From positions 1 to 45,824 of the forward strand of contig CAZJBJ010000008.1 of NCBI GenBank assembly GCA_964544295.1: 45,824 nt of DNA. Direction: 5' to 3'. Within the stretch, counting starts at the first letter, position 1; each line of letters starts with the position of its first letter. Of this stretch, positions 15,094 through 24,115 are shown in pieces. The DNA is from JAENVU01 sp964544295. GTDB lineage: Bacteria > Actinomycetota > Acidimicrobiia > IMCC26256 > JAENVU01. The position numbers were made by a program, and so were the translations under genes. The notes beneath the pieces were generated by a model. That model saw nothing but the letters and a program-made list of their open reading frames with translations, did no database searches and was not told the origin of the DNA.

Positions 15094-16526
15094 CCGTCCG
15101 CGTCACCCGGCGGTTCGGCGACCGCGACACCCCGCTCGGCCGCCCACGCCCGCAACCGGTCGTAGGCGTCGTCCTCCTCGATCGGGCCCTCGTCGAGCCG
15201 CGCTTCGAGCAGGAAATCGAGGGCCTCGCCGATGATCGGACCGGGCGTGACGCCGAGGAAGGTCATGACCTGACGGCCGTCGAGCGGGGGCCGGATCGCC
15301 TTGAGTTCCTCCTGCGCGGCCAGCGCCTCGATCCGGGCCTCCAGTTCGTCCATGCGCCGACCCAACACCCGGGCCTTGCGCTCGTTGCGGGTCGTGCAGT
15401 CGCAGCGCTGCAGCTCGTTCAGCTGGTCGAGCAGCGGGCCGGCGTCGCGCACGTACCGGCGTACCGCGGCGTCGGTCCAACCCATCGCGTACGTGTGGAT
15501 CCGCAGGTGCAGGTAGACGAGCTGGGTGACGTCGTCGACCACGTCGGTCGGGAACTTCAGCGCGGTCAGCCGCTCGCGGGTCATGCGCGCACCGACGACC
15601 TCGTGGTGGTGGAAGGTCGCACGGCCGCGCTCGAACGACCGCGTGCGCGGCTTGCCGACGTCGTGCATCAGCGCGGCGAGGCGGAGCACGAGGGTCGGAC
15701 TCGTCTTCGCGACCACCGCGATCGTGTGGGCGAGCACGTCCTTGTGGTGGTGGATCGGGTCCTGCTCCAACTCCATCGAGTTCAGTTCGGGCAGGAACGA
15801 GTCCGCGAGCTTGGTGGAGGCGAGGAACCACAGGCCGGGTGACGGGTCCTCGACGATCAGGAGTTTCGCCAGTTCGTCGCGAATCCGTTCGGTACTCACG
15901 ATCTCGAGCCGATCGCGGAACTCGTGGACCGCGGCGACGAGCTCGCCGTCGGGGACGAACCCGAACCGCGCGATGAAGCGCGCCGCGCGCAGCATCCGCA
16001 GCGGGTCGTCGGTGAAGGAGACCTCGGGCGAGAGCGGCGTACGCAGCCGGCCCGCGGCCAGATCGACCGCGCCGTCGTGGGGATCGACGAGCACCGCGTC
16101 GGGCAGCCGCAGCGCCATGGCGTTGATCGTGAAGTCCCGGCGCGAGAGGTCCGTCTCGATCGAGTCCCCGAAGGTCACCTCGGGCTTGCGGCTCTCGGGG
16201 CGGTACACGTCGGAACGGAAGGTCGTGACCTCGCACGGGACCCCGTCGACCTGGGCCCCCACGGTGCCGAACCGTTGGCCCTGGAGCCAGACGTGATCCG
16301 CGATCGGACGCAGCAGTTCCTCGATCCGTTCCGGGCGGGCGTCGCTGGCGAAATCGAACTCGACGGGGACCGAATCGATCAGGGCGTCACGCACGCTCCC
16401 GCCGACGAGGTAGCACTCGTGGCCGCCGGCGACGAGTGCCGAGGCGACGCGCTGCACCGGGGAATCGGGCGCGAGCAGCGGCGCCAAGCGGGGAGGGACA
16501 CTCACCCCGCCATTGTGACCCGCCAC
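15090..16526 (-). CDS. cca: CCA tRNA nucleotidyltransferase
   Basis: A template-independent polymerase that adds or repairs the 3' CCA of tRNAs (478 aa; the mycobacterial homologue is named PcnA). The head domain has LVGGSVRDAL and the DFASDARPE metal-binding Asp pair. The neck has DPLRMLRAARF and RRDFTINAMA. The C-terminal half carries an HD domain (MHDVGKPRT...FHHHEVVGA). The start could instead be the GTG at 16505 (VSVPPRL). It follows pilT by 33 bases on the same strand. The gene order cca - envelope block is shared with mycobacteria. Confidence 0.93.
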   Translation of the reverse strand: MAGHNGGVSVPPRLAPLLAPDSPVQRVASALVAGGHECYLVGGSVRDALIDSVPVEFDFASDARPERIEELLRPIADHVWLQGQRFGTVGAQVDGVPCEVTTFRSDVYRPESRKPEVTFGDSIETDLSRRDFTINAMALRLPDAVLVDPHDGAVDLAAGRLRTPLSPEVSFTDDPLRMLRAARFIARFGFVPDGELVAAVHEFRDRLEIVSTERIRDELAKLLIVEDPSPGLWFLASTKLADSFLPELNSMELEQDPIHHHKDVLAHTIAVVAKTSPTLVLRLAALMHDVGKPRTRSFERGRATFHHHEVVGARMTRERLTALKFPTDVVDDVTQLVYLHLRIHTYAMGWTDAAVRRYVRDAGPLLDQLNELQRCDCTTRNERKARVLGRRMDELEARIEALAAQEELKAIRPPLDGRQVMTFLGVTPGPIIGEALDFLLEARLDEGPIEEDDAYDRLRAWAAERGVAVAEPPGDADG

Positions 16527-16559
16527 CGCGGGCCGACCCCGACCGAAACCGGGACCCGG

Positions 16560-17678
16560 TCAGGCCGAATGGGCGAGAACGGCCGACTCCTCGGTGGCGC
16601 GCGTGCGCTCCAACTCGTGGTGATCCATCTTGAGCCGCAGGTCGTGCGGGTTGGAGGCGCTCGCCAGCGCCGCCCGGCGGGACACCGTTCCGGCCGCGTA
16701 GAGCGCGAGCAGGCTCTGGTCGAAGCTCTGCATGCCGTAGTACCCGCCGTCGGCGATGATCTCGTCGAGTTCGTGGGTCGCGGTGCTGTCGGCGATCTTG
16801 TCGAAGACCCGGCCGGTCGAGACGAGCACTTCCATGGCCGGAACTCGGCCCTGCTCGTCGGCCCGGGGAACGAGCCGCTGCGACACGATGCCCTTCAAGG
16901 CACCGGCGATCGACATGCGGACCTGTTGCTGCTGGTAGGGCGGGAAGAAGTCGATGACGCGGTTGATCGTCTCGGCCGCGCCCATCGTGTGGAGGGTCGA
17001 GAAGACGAGGTGACCGGTCTCCGCCGCGGACAACGCGGCCCACACCGTCTCGGGGTCGCGCATCTCGCCGATGAGGATGACGTCGGGGTCCTGACGCAAC
17101 GCCCGCTTGAGCGCGGACAGGAAGTCCACGGTGTCGTCGCCGACCTCGCGCTGGTTGATAATCGAACGCTTGTCGTTGTGCAGGACCTCGATCGGATCCT
17201 CGATCGTCACGATGTGCCGGGCCTGGGTCTCGTTGATGTGGTCGATCATCGCGGCGAGCGTCGTGGTCTTGCCCGAACCGGTCGGTCCGGTGACCAGGAT
17301 CAATCCCCGGTGCTCCTCGGCCAGGCGCCGCACCACGGGCGGGAGTCCGAGCTTGTCCATGTCCGGGATGCCGGGGAGGACATGGCGCAGCACCATCCCC
17401 ACCGAGCCCCGCTGGCGGAACACGTTGACCCGGAACCGACCCACACCCGAGAGTGAATAGGCGAAGTCGGCCTCGTTCTGAGCGAGGAACTCCTCGGCCC
17501 GGATCTTGGGCATCATGGCGAACGCGACCCGTTCGGTGTCGGCCGCGTCGACGGACTCGGGGGTGACCGGAACGAGTTCGCCGTCCAGGCGCATGTGCGG
17601 CGCCGAGCCCACCTTGACGTGGACGTCGGACGCGCCGTGTTCCACGGCATCGCGCAGTACCTGATCCAGGTCGAGCAC
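16560..17678 (-). CDS. pilT: PilT-type retraction ATPase
   Basis: A hexameric ATPase of the secretion-ATPase family (372 aa) that drives pilus retraction. Walker A is GPTGSGKT at 131-138, the Asp box TIEDPIEVLH, Walker B LIGEMRD at about 202-208, and the His box GHLVFSTLHT. The C-terminal MQSFDQSLLALY matches the PilT end. I chose the GTG at 17678 because GGAGG lies 8 bases upstream; an in-frame start at 17723 lacks this. No pilin, PilB or PilC gene is visible in the window, so its pilus partners must be elsewhere, or it has another role. Confidence 0.9.
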   Translation of the reverse strand: MLDLDQVLRDAVEHGASDVHVKVGSAPHMRLDGELVPVTPESVDAADTERVAFAMMPKIRAEEFLAQNEADFAYSLSGVGRFRVNVFRQRGSVGMVLRHVLPGIPDMDKLGLPPVVRRLAEEHRGLILVTGPTGSGKTTTLAAMIDHINETQARHIVTIEDPIEVLHNDKRSIINQREVGDDTVDFLSALKRALRQDPDVILIGEMRDPETVWAALSAAETGHLVFSTLHTMGAAETINRVIDFFPPYQQQQVRMSIAGALKGIVSQRLVPRADEQGRVPAMEVLVSTGRVFDKIADSTATHELDEIIADGGYYGMQSFDQSLLALYAAGTVSRRAALASASNPHDLRLKMDHHELERTRATEESAVLAHSA

Positions 17679-17748
17679 TTCGACTTCCTCCACCTCGCCG
17701 GCCGGACACCGGTGTATCGGCACCGGCGACGTCGACCTGAAGGGCTGG

Positions 17749-18762
17749 TCAGGGTGCGAGTTCGGCCCAGAGCGCTTCGACGGCGTCGAGCACCCGGGCT
17801 CCGGGACCGCCCGACGTCGGCGCCTCTCCGGCCGGGGCCGCGACCGGCGCGCCGACCAGTACGGGCAGCATCGTGGCCACCGAATCCCGCAGGCCCGTCA
17901 ACGAGTATCCGCCCTCCAGGAACGTCACCGTTCGGCCCGGCGGTACCGAGGCCACAAGCCGTTCGATCAGGAGGCCGTAGTCGCCGGCGGAGAGGGCGAT
18001 CCCGGTGAGCGGATCGTCCCGGTGGGCGTCGAAGCCTGCCGAGATGAGCACCCAATCCGGGCGGAACCGGTCCAGTCGTGGAGCAATCACCCGGTCGAAG
18101 GCGGCGAGATAGATGTCGCCGGTCGCGCCCGCCGGAAGCGGCACGTTGCAGGTGGTCCCGTGCCCCGCGCCGGCACCGACCTCGTCGTGGCGGCCGGTCC
18201 CGGGGTAGAGCGGCCACTCGTGCAGCGACACGTACAGGACGTCCGGGTCGGCATAGAACACGTCCTGGGTCCCGTTGCCGTGATGGGCGTCCACATCGAC
18301 GATCGCGACACGATCGCCGGCGTCCCGGAGCGCGGCGGCGGTGATCGCGACGTTGTTCAACAGGCAGAACCCCATCGCCTGTTCGGGACGCGCATGGTGA
18401 CCGGGCGGGCGGATCGCGAGGAACGCACCGTGCGCCGGACCGTCGCGCAGCGCCTCGACCGCAGCGAGGCCTGTGCCCGCGGCCATGACCGCGGCCGCCC
18501 ACGAGCCCGGCGACGTCGGCGTGTCCGCGTCGAGGTGCGCACCGGATCGACAACGGGACTCCAGTCGCTCGAGGTGGGCGGCCGGATGCACCCGCTCGAG
18601 CTCCGCGCGAGTGGCCGCGCGCAGCGACAGGGACACGAGATCGGAGCCGAGGTCGGCCCGCGCGACGCCGTCCGCCACCGCGACGAGGCGCTCCGACCGC
18701 TCGGGGTGGCCCACGCCGGTGTCGTGGGTGGCAAAGATCGGATCGACCCCGAGGAGCAGCAC
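17749..18762 (-). CDS. Histone deacetylase family (AcuC-like) deacetylase
   Basis: A 337-aa zinc-dependent deacetylase of the arginase/deacetylase fold. The catalytic His pair is in RPPGHHA (H122-H123). The zinc ligands are in VDVDAHHGNGTQ (D158, H160) and SAGFDAH (D245). The final GGYS holds the transition-state Tyr. All active-site residues are present, so it should be active. Bacterial members act on acetylated proteins such as acetyl-CoA synthetase, or on acetylpolyamines; the substrate here is unknown. It heads the minus-strand group deacetylase-pilT-cca and is divergent from a GNAT acetyltransferase gene 56 bases away. Confidence 0.9.
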   Translation of the reverse strand: MLLLGVDPIFATHDTGVGHPERSERLVAVADGVARADLGSDLVSLSLRAATRAELERVHPAAHLERLESRCRSGAHLDADTPTSPGSWAAAVMAAGTGLAAVEALRDGPAHGAFLAIRPPGHHARPEQAMGFCLLNNVAITAAALRDAGDRVAIVDVDAHHGNGTQDVFYADPDVLYVSLHEWPLYPGTGRHDEVGAGAGHGTTCNVPLPAGATGDIYLAAFDRVIAPRLDRFRPDWVLISAGFDAHRDDPLTGIALSAGDYGLLIERLVASVPPGRTVTFLEGGYSLTGLRDSVATMLPVLVGAPVAAPAGEAPTSGGPGARVLDAVEALWAELAP

Positions 18763-18818
18763 TCGATCGACCGTAGTCCTCCCACCGGAGCCCGGTCTCG
18801 CGCGTACGCTGAACCCCG

Positions 18819-19514
18819 ATGCCCGAGGACACGTTGCGCTGGCCCGGAGGCTGGGTGCGGCTCGGTCCCTGGCGGGGGCGCGCCGACATCGCCCATCTCA
18901 CGGTCGGTGCGCTCCAACCACCGACGTCGGAGAACGTGGCGCGCTGCCTCGGAATGCTCCGCCGCCGCGGCTACGCGTCGGTCGTCACCAACGCCCTCGG
19001 GCCCGTCGAGTCGCTGCCGTTCGTCGACGCCGGGTTCTCGGTACGGGAACGGCTTCGCCTGCTCGCGCACGACCTGACCGAGATTCCACGCGCCGCGTGC
19101 GAGTCCCGACGGGGGCGGGCGGGCGATCGGGACGGCGTCCTCGCACTCGACCATCGTGCGTTCCCGCCGTTCTGGCAGTTCGACGAGGACGGGATCGCCA
19201 GCGCGCTCGCGGCGACGGCATCGGTGCGGTATCGGGTGGTGACCGCTGAGTCCCAGGACCCGATCGCGTACTCGATCACCGGACGGGCCACGCGCCAGGG
19301 ATTCCTCCAGCGGATCGCGGTCGATCCGGATCACCAGGGCCGCGGCATCGGCCGGGCGATCGTGGCCGACGCGCTTCGCTGGCTGCGCCGCTACCGGGCG
19401 ACCGGGGCATTGGTCAACACCCAGTGCGACAACGACGCGGCGATCGCCCTCTATCGATCGTGCGGCTTCTCGGAACTCCCGACGGGACTCTGCGTGATGG
19501 GTCGGTCCCTGTGA
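18819..19514 (+). CDS. GNAT-family N-acetyltransferase
   Basis: A 231-aa protein with the acetyl-CoA-binding motif LQRIAVDPDHQGRGIGRAIV (motif A) and ALVNTQCDNDAAIALYRSCGF (motif B) in the C-terminal half. The N-terminal half (about 1-85) resembles a second, degenerate GNAT unit. This RimI-like protein occupies the place where M. tuberculosis has mutT4, just before the DUF6049 gene. Its stop overlaps the next start (GTGA), so it is translationally coupled to the envelope genes. The substrate is unknown. Confidence 0.8.
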   Translation: MPEDTLRWPGGWVRLGPWRGRADIAHLTVGALQPPTSENVARCLGMLRRRGYASVVTNALGPVESLPFVDAGFSVRERLRLLAHDLTEIPRAACESRRGRAGDRDGVLALDHRAFPPFWQFDEDGIASALAATASVRYRVVTAESQDPIAYSITGRATRQGFLQRIAVDPDHQGRGIGRAIVADALRWLRRYRATGALVNTQCDNDAAIALYRSCGFSELPTGLCVMGRSL

Positions 19515-21541
19515 GTCGCAGCAGTCGCGTCCTCGGCGCGTTGGCCACTCTCATCGCCACCCTGCTCGCGTCGGGCGTCCCGGCCGCTCCAGGGGCACGC
19601 GCCGCGGAGACGACGGCGATCGAACTCGCCACCCAGCCGGCGTGGAACACGCTCGGCGACGACGTGAGCATTCAGTTGCGATTCCGACCGGCCGTCACCC
19701 CGGATCTGGATGTCGTTGCCCAGGTGCACGCGTCGGTCCAGAGCCGGATCAGCTTCGAACGCACCCTGGACGACGAACGGCTCGGCTCCGTCATCAGTAG
19801 CCAGACGACCCCTGCCGCACAACTCCCCGTCGTGGGCACGACCCGGGTACTGACCCTCCCGACCCAGGACCCCGACGCCGCCCGCGACCCGAATCGCATC
19901 AGGCTCAGCATCCCCGGTGGCGGCAACGCCGGGGTCTTTCCGCTCGACATCCAACTCCGCAGCCGCGAATCGGGAGCGGTCATCGACAACTTCGTGACCT
20001 ACCTGGTCATGGTGCGCAAGAAGTCGGCGGGCGAGATCCCCAACGAGCCGTTGCAGGTCGCGTGGGTCTGGCACGTCACCGCGCCACCGCATCCGCTTCC
20101 GGCCGCGGGACCCTCACCACTGGCCGCGGATACCGCGCCGGGGGGGCGGCTCGATCGTCTGGCGACGTCGCTCGGCGGGTTGGGCCGGGTCCCGGTGACC
20201 CTGAGTCCGAGCCCCGAGACGATCGACCAACTGCGCGCCGCGGCACCGGGCGACAAGAACGCGACGAAGGTCCTCGACTCGCTGCGGACCGCGGCCTCGG
20301 TCGCGCCGGTGCTCGCCACGACCTACGTCCCGGTGAACGGGCCGAGCCTGACCTCGGGCGGCCTGGGGATCCCGTTCGCCACGCAGATCACCACCGGCCG
20401 TACCGCGCTCGAGTCCGGCCTGAACGGTGCCGTCGACCGGACGATCGCCCTCACCCAGCCGTTGGACGAAGCGACGTTGGCCCAGCTGCGCAGTGACGGC
20501 GGTGTGACCCGACTCGTCGTCGATCCGGGGTCACTCTCCTCGGCGGAGCCGGCCGACCAGTTCACCTCGGCCCATCCGTTCCGGCTCGATACGGCCGGCG
20601 CGGGTTCCTTCGACGCGGTGGAGACCAATCCGACGGCCTCGGATCTCCTCGTGCAGCGGGGTCCCGACCCGCTTCGCGCCCAACAACTCCTCGCCAGCCT
20701 CTCGGTGATCGCGCTCGAGCAACCGAACCGCACCCGGGGCGTCGTGCTCGACACGCCGCTGCTGTGGAACCCGTCCCCCCCACGCGTCGCGGCAATTCTG
20801 CAGGCGCTCGAAGGGCACCCGCTGCTCCAGGGTTCGACCCTCGCGGGCCTGTTCGAGACCGTCAAACCCGCCACGAACCGCGATCGGCCGTACGTCCGTA
20901 CGTTGGATCCGGTCCGCCTCCCACCGCCACCGATCTCGGAATCCGGATACACACGCGCGCAGACCCGGTTGGACGCGTTGGCGTCGATGATCGGCGCGGA
21001 CGACCCCGAGGTCGCACGGTTACGACACGATCTGGCCACGACCGTGGCGGCGCGAGTGCCCGGCGTCGGTCCCGCGTACGCCGCGGCTCGGGTGGCGACG
21101 ATCGACGGCACGGTCGCGACCGTCACCGGTGGGATCAAGGCGCCGAGCAGCCGAAGCGTGCAGCTCACCTCCCGACGCGCGTCGGTACCGCTGAGCATCG
21201 AGAACGAACTGGACCAGCCCGTGCGCGTCCGCGTCGCGCTCGCCAGTCAGAAGCTCGACTTTCCCGACGGGTCCGAGCGCGTGCTCGTGCTGCCCCCGGG
21301 CAACACGACCGCGCGCTTCGACGTCGAGGCGCGCACCTCCGGAACGTTCACGGTGCTCGTCACCCTCAGCTCGCCCGACCGGGCCGTGGACATCCAGCGG
21401 TCGCGCTACACCGTGCGATCGTCCGTCGTCGGTGGGGTCGGTGCGTTGCTCACCATCGGAGCGGGCGTGTTTCTCGCCGCCTGGTGGCTCACCCACTGGC
21501 GCCGGAGTCGACGGACCCAACCAACCCCGTCAGCCGCGTGA
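19511..21541 (+). CDS. DUF6049 family secreted/membrane-anchored protein
   Basis: A 676-aa exported protein, homologous by position and layout to M. tuberculosis Rv3909. A signal peptide covers about residues 1-34 (core LGALATLIATLLASGVPAA; cleavage near ARA-AE). A long extracellular part of beta-rich and polysaccharide-deacetylase-like character follows. Near the end is an Ig-like beta domain (SIENELDQPVRVRVALAS...FTVLVTLSSP). One C-terminal transmembrane helix (VVGGVGALLTIGAGVFLAAWW) is followed by a basic tail. The GTG at 19511 overlaps the GNAT stop, and the gene's own stop overlaps the murJ start (GTGA). The tight link with murJ suggests a role in cell-wall assembly, but its activity is unknown. 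Confidence 0.82.
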   Translation: MSRSSRVLGALATLIATLLASGVPAAPGARAAETTAIELATQPAWNTLGDDVSIQLRFRPAVTPDLDVVAQVHASVQSRISFERTLDDERLGSVISSQTTPAAQLPVVGTTRVLTLPTQDPDAARDPNRIRLSIPGGGNAGVFPLDIQLRSRESGAVIDNFVTYLVMVRKKSAGEIPNEPLQVAWVWHVTAPPHPLPAAGPSPLAADTAPGGRLDRLATSLGGLGRVPVTLSPSPETIDQLRAAAPGDKNATKVLDSLRTAASVAPVLATTYVPVNGPSLTSGGLGIPFATQITTGRTALESGLNGAVDRTIALTQPLDEATLAQLRSDGGVTRLVVDPGSLSSAEPADQFTSAHPFRLDTAGAGSFDAVETNPTASDLLVQRGPDPLRAQQLLASLSVIALEQPNRTRGVVLDTPLLWNPSPPRVAAILQALEGHPLLQGSTLAGLFETVKPATNRDRPYVRTLDPVRLPPPPISESGYTRAQTRLDALASMIGADDPEVARLRHDLATTVAARVPGVGPAYAAARVATIDGTVATVTGGIKAPSSRSVQLTSRRASVPLSIENELDQPVRVRVALASQKLDFPDGSERVLVLPPGNTTARFDVEARTSGTFTVLVTLSSPDRAVDIQRSRYTVRSSVVGGVGALLTIGAGVFLAAWWLTHWRRSRRTQPTPSAA

Positions 21542-23151
21542 CCGATCCGGGTTCCACCCCGCGCCTCGCCCGGTCCAGTGCCGTCATCGGCGCGGGAACG
21601 TTGCTCTCGCGGGTCACCGGGTTCCTCCGCGTCTCCGCCCTCGCCGCGCTCGGATTCTCCGCACTGACCGACGTCTACAACGTCGCCAACTCGACACCCA
21701 ACATCGTCTACGAACTGCTGGTCGGCGGCATCCTGACCGCCACACTCGTCCCGCTCTTCGTCCAGTCCTACGAACGCGACGACGAGGACGCCACTGCCGC
21801 CATCAATACCGTGGTGCTCGCACTGCTGCTTGCCGGGTCGGTGCTCGGCGTGCTCGCCGCGCCGTGGATCATCCGCGCGTACTACCACCTGTCGGAGCCC
21901 GCAGCGGGAGGCGTGCGCACCGTCCAGGTGTCCCTGGCGACCGACCTGCTCCGCTGGTTCATGCCCCAGATGCTGTTCTACGGCGTGACCGCGCTGGCGA
22001 CCGCGATGTTGAACGCCCGACGACGGTTCGCCGCGGCCGCGTTCGCGCCGGCGTTGAACAACATCGTGGTCATCGCGATGCTGTTGGCGGTCGGTCGTGT
22101 CGCGTCGAATCGGCCGACCGTCCGTTCCGTGGCCGACGACCCGGTGTTGGTCCTGCTCCTCGGGCTCGGCACCACGGTGGGAGTCATCGCGATGACGCTC
22201 GTGCTGCTCCCCGCGGTTCGGCGGGCGGGCGCCCGGTTCCGGTGGCACTGGGCGCCGGGCCACCCCGCGGTCCGACGCCTCGTGCGGCTCTCGGGATGGA
22301 CCGTCGGCTACGTGACCGCCAACCAGGTCGCGTTCTTCGTCATCCTCGTCCTGGCGGGGCGGGCGGAGAAGGGCGTCTCGGTGTACATCGCCGCCTTCAC
22401 CTTCTTCCAACTCCCTCACGGACTGCTCGCCGTATCGGTGATGACCGCGCTCGCCCCCGAGCTCGCGAGTCGCCACCAGGCGGGCGACATCAACGGGCTC
22501 CGCGATCAGTTCGGCCGGGGTTTGCGCATCCTGCTCGTCGTCATGATCCCTGCGGCCGTCGGCGTGAGCGTGCTCGCCCGCCCGTTGATCAACGCGCTCC
22601 TGAACCACGGCAAGTTCACCGTGCTCGACGTCTCCCACACGGCGGACACCCTGCGCGCGTTCGCCATCGGTCTCGTCGCCTTCTCCCTGTACCTGTTCGT
22701 GATCCGCGCGTTCTCGTCGATGCAGGACACGCGCACGCCGTTCCTGCTCAATCTCGTGGAGAACGGCATCAACATCGCCACCGCGTTCGCCTTCTACGAG
22801 TGGCGCGGGATCGAAGGACTCGCGTGGTCCTGGACGCTCGCCTACGCCGTGGGCGCACTGATCGGACTCGTCGCGTTCCGCCGGCGGGTGCACCGCCTCG
22901 GCGGTCGGGCGCTCCTCGCGACGACGCTGCGGGTGATCGTCGCCGTCGTTCCCGCGGCCGTCGTTGCCGTCGGCATCGATCGGGCGCTGGGGAGCGCGAC
23001 GCCGACCCGGTCCTGGTTGACGCTGTTCGTCGCGACCGCGGCGGCCGGTGTCGTGTTTCTCGCCCTCGCGCACGTCGCCGGCATCTCATTTATCGGGATG
23101 ATTCGGGACATCCTGCGCAGGGACCGCGCGTCGGTACCGGCGGATGGGTAA
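21538..23151 (+). CDS. murJ: Lipid II flippase MurJ
   Basis: A 537-aa polytopic membrane protein of the MOP superfamily that moves lipid II across the membrane for peptidoglycan synthesis. The N-terminal SRVTGFLRVSALAALG holds the conserved Arg; VYELLVGGILTATLVPLF and LPHGLLAVSVMTALAPELA are MurJ signatures. About 14 hydrophobic helices are visible. It ends after helix 14 and lacks the cytoplasmic pseudokinase and extracellular domains fused to the mycobacterial homologue MviN. A separate kinase gene with an ectodomain follows at 24116. It is translationally coupled to the DUF6049 gene. Confidence 0.95.
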   Translation: MTDPGSTPRLARSSAVIGAGTLLSRVTGFLRVSALAALGFSALTDVYNVANSTPNIVYELLVGGILTATLVPLFVQSYERDDEDATAAINTVVLALLLAGSVLGVLAAPWIIRAYYHLSEPAAGGVRTVQVSLATDLLRWFMPQMLFYGVTALATAMLNARRRFAAAAFAPALNNIVVIAMLLAVGRVASNRPTVRSVADDPVLVLLLGLGTTVGVIAMTLVLLPAVRRAGARFRWHWAPGHPAVRRLVRLSGWTVGYVTANQVAFFVILVLAGRAEKGVSVYIAAFTFFQLPHGLLAVSVMTALAPELASRHQAGDINGLRDQFGRGLRILLVVMIPAAVGVSVLARPLINALLNHGKFTVLDVSHTADTLRAFAIGLVAFSLYLFVIRAFSSMQDTRTPFLLNLVENGINIATAFAFYEWRGIEGLAWSWTLAYAVGALIGLVAFRRRVHRLGGRALLATTLRVIVAVVPAAVVAVGIDRALGSATPTRSWLTLFVATAAAGVVFLALAHVAGISFIGMIRDILRRDRASVPADG

Positions 23152-23219
23152 CCATTGCGGTCACGGTCGGGTCCAAGCGCCCGTCGCCCCGGAGTCGCGG
23201 TATTGGTGGAGGAGTCCTC

Positions 23220-24059
23220 GTGGTCGTCCGAATCGTCACTGACAGCGCATGCGACCTGCCCCAAGCGCGCGCCGATGCACTCGGTATCGAGATCGTGCCC
23301 CTCTCGATACGGTTCGGCGACGAGGAGTTCGTGGACCGCGTCGAACTCTCGAACGACGAGTTCTGGCGGAAGGTGGCCACCTCGCCCGTACTGCCCGAAA
23401 CGGCGGCACCGTCGCCGGGCGCGTTCGAGGAGCGGTTCCGAGCCCTCGCCGCGGACGGCGCCGACGGCATTGTGTGCATCAACCTGTCGTCGCGCCTGTC
23501 GGGCACGATGCAGGCGGCCCAGGTCGCCGCGAAAGCGCTCGAAGGTGACATCCCGGTCCGGGTCGTCGACTCGCTGAGCGTCTCCATGGGCCTGGGGCGC
23601 CAGTGCATCGCCGCGCAAGCCGAGGCCGCGGCGGGCGCAGACCTCGAGACCGTGGCGAGCGCTGCGGAGAACCTGGCGCCCAAGATCCGCCTCTTCGGGG
23701 CGCTCGACACGCTGGAGCACCTGCGTCGGGGCGGACGCATCGGTGGCGCGCAGGCCATGCTCGGCAGCGTGCTCTCGATCAAGCCCATCATCGAGCTGCG
23801 CGACGGCGTCGTCGTCGAAGCGGGCAAGGTGCGCACCCGGAGCAAGAGCCTCCACCACCTCGCGGATCGGCTCGCCGCGGCCACGAACCCGACGGGCGTC
23901 ATCGTGTTCCACGCCCAGGCGCCCGACATCGAGGAGTTCCTCGACCTGCTCGAACCCTCGGTACCGCGCGCCGAGATCGAAGTCGGCGCCATCGGCCCGG
24001 TGATCGGAACGCACGGCGGCCCCCGCACGATCGGCCTCGGCTGGATCGAGAGCTCCTGA
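23220..24059 (+). CDS. DegV family fatty-acid-binding protein
   Basis: A 279-aa protein of the DegV/FakB fold. It has IVTDSACDLP at the start, PLSIRFGDEEF, TAAPSPGAFEE, INLSSRLSGTMQAA, and the C-terminal GPVIGTHGGPRTIGLGW. Such proteins bind a fatty acid; some present it to a fatty-acid kinase, but no fakA is in the window. The GTG is fixed by GGAGGAG at 23208-23214. It lies between murJ and the kinase gene, an unusual insertion relative to mycobacteria. Confidence 0.92.
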   Translation: MVVRIVTDSACDLPQARADALGIEIVPLSIRFGDEEFVDRVELSNDEFWRKVATSPVLPETAAPSPGAFEERFRALAADGADGIVCINLSSRLSGTMQAAQVAAKALEGDIPVRVVDSLSVSMGLGRQCIAAQAEAAAGADLETVASAAENLAPKIRLFGALDTLEHLRRGGRIGGAQAMLGSVLSIKPIIELRDGVVVEAGKVRTRSKSLHHLADRLAAATNPTGVIVFHAQAPDIEEFLDLLEPSVPRAEIEVGAIGPVIGTHGGPRTIGLGWIESS

Positions 24060-24115
24060 ACCCTCACGCCGCCCTGCGGCACGGTTCCCGGCGGTCTGCC
24101 AGGTAGCGTCGAGGC

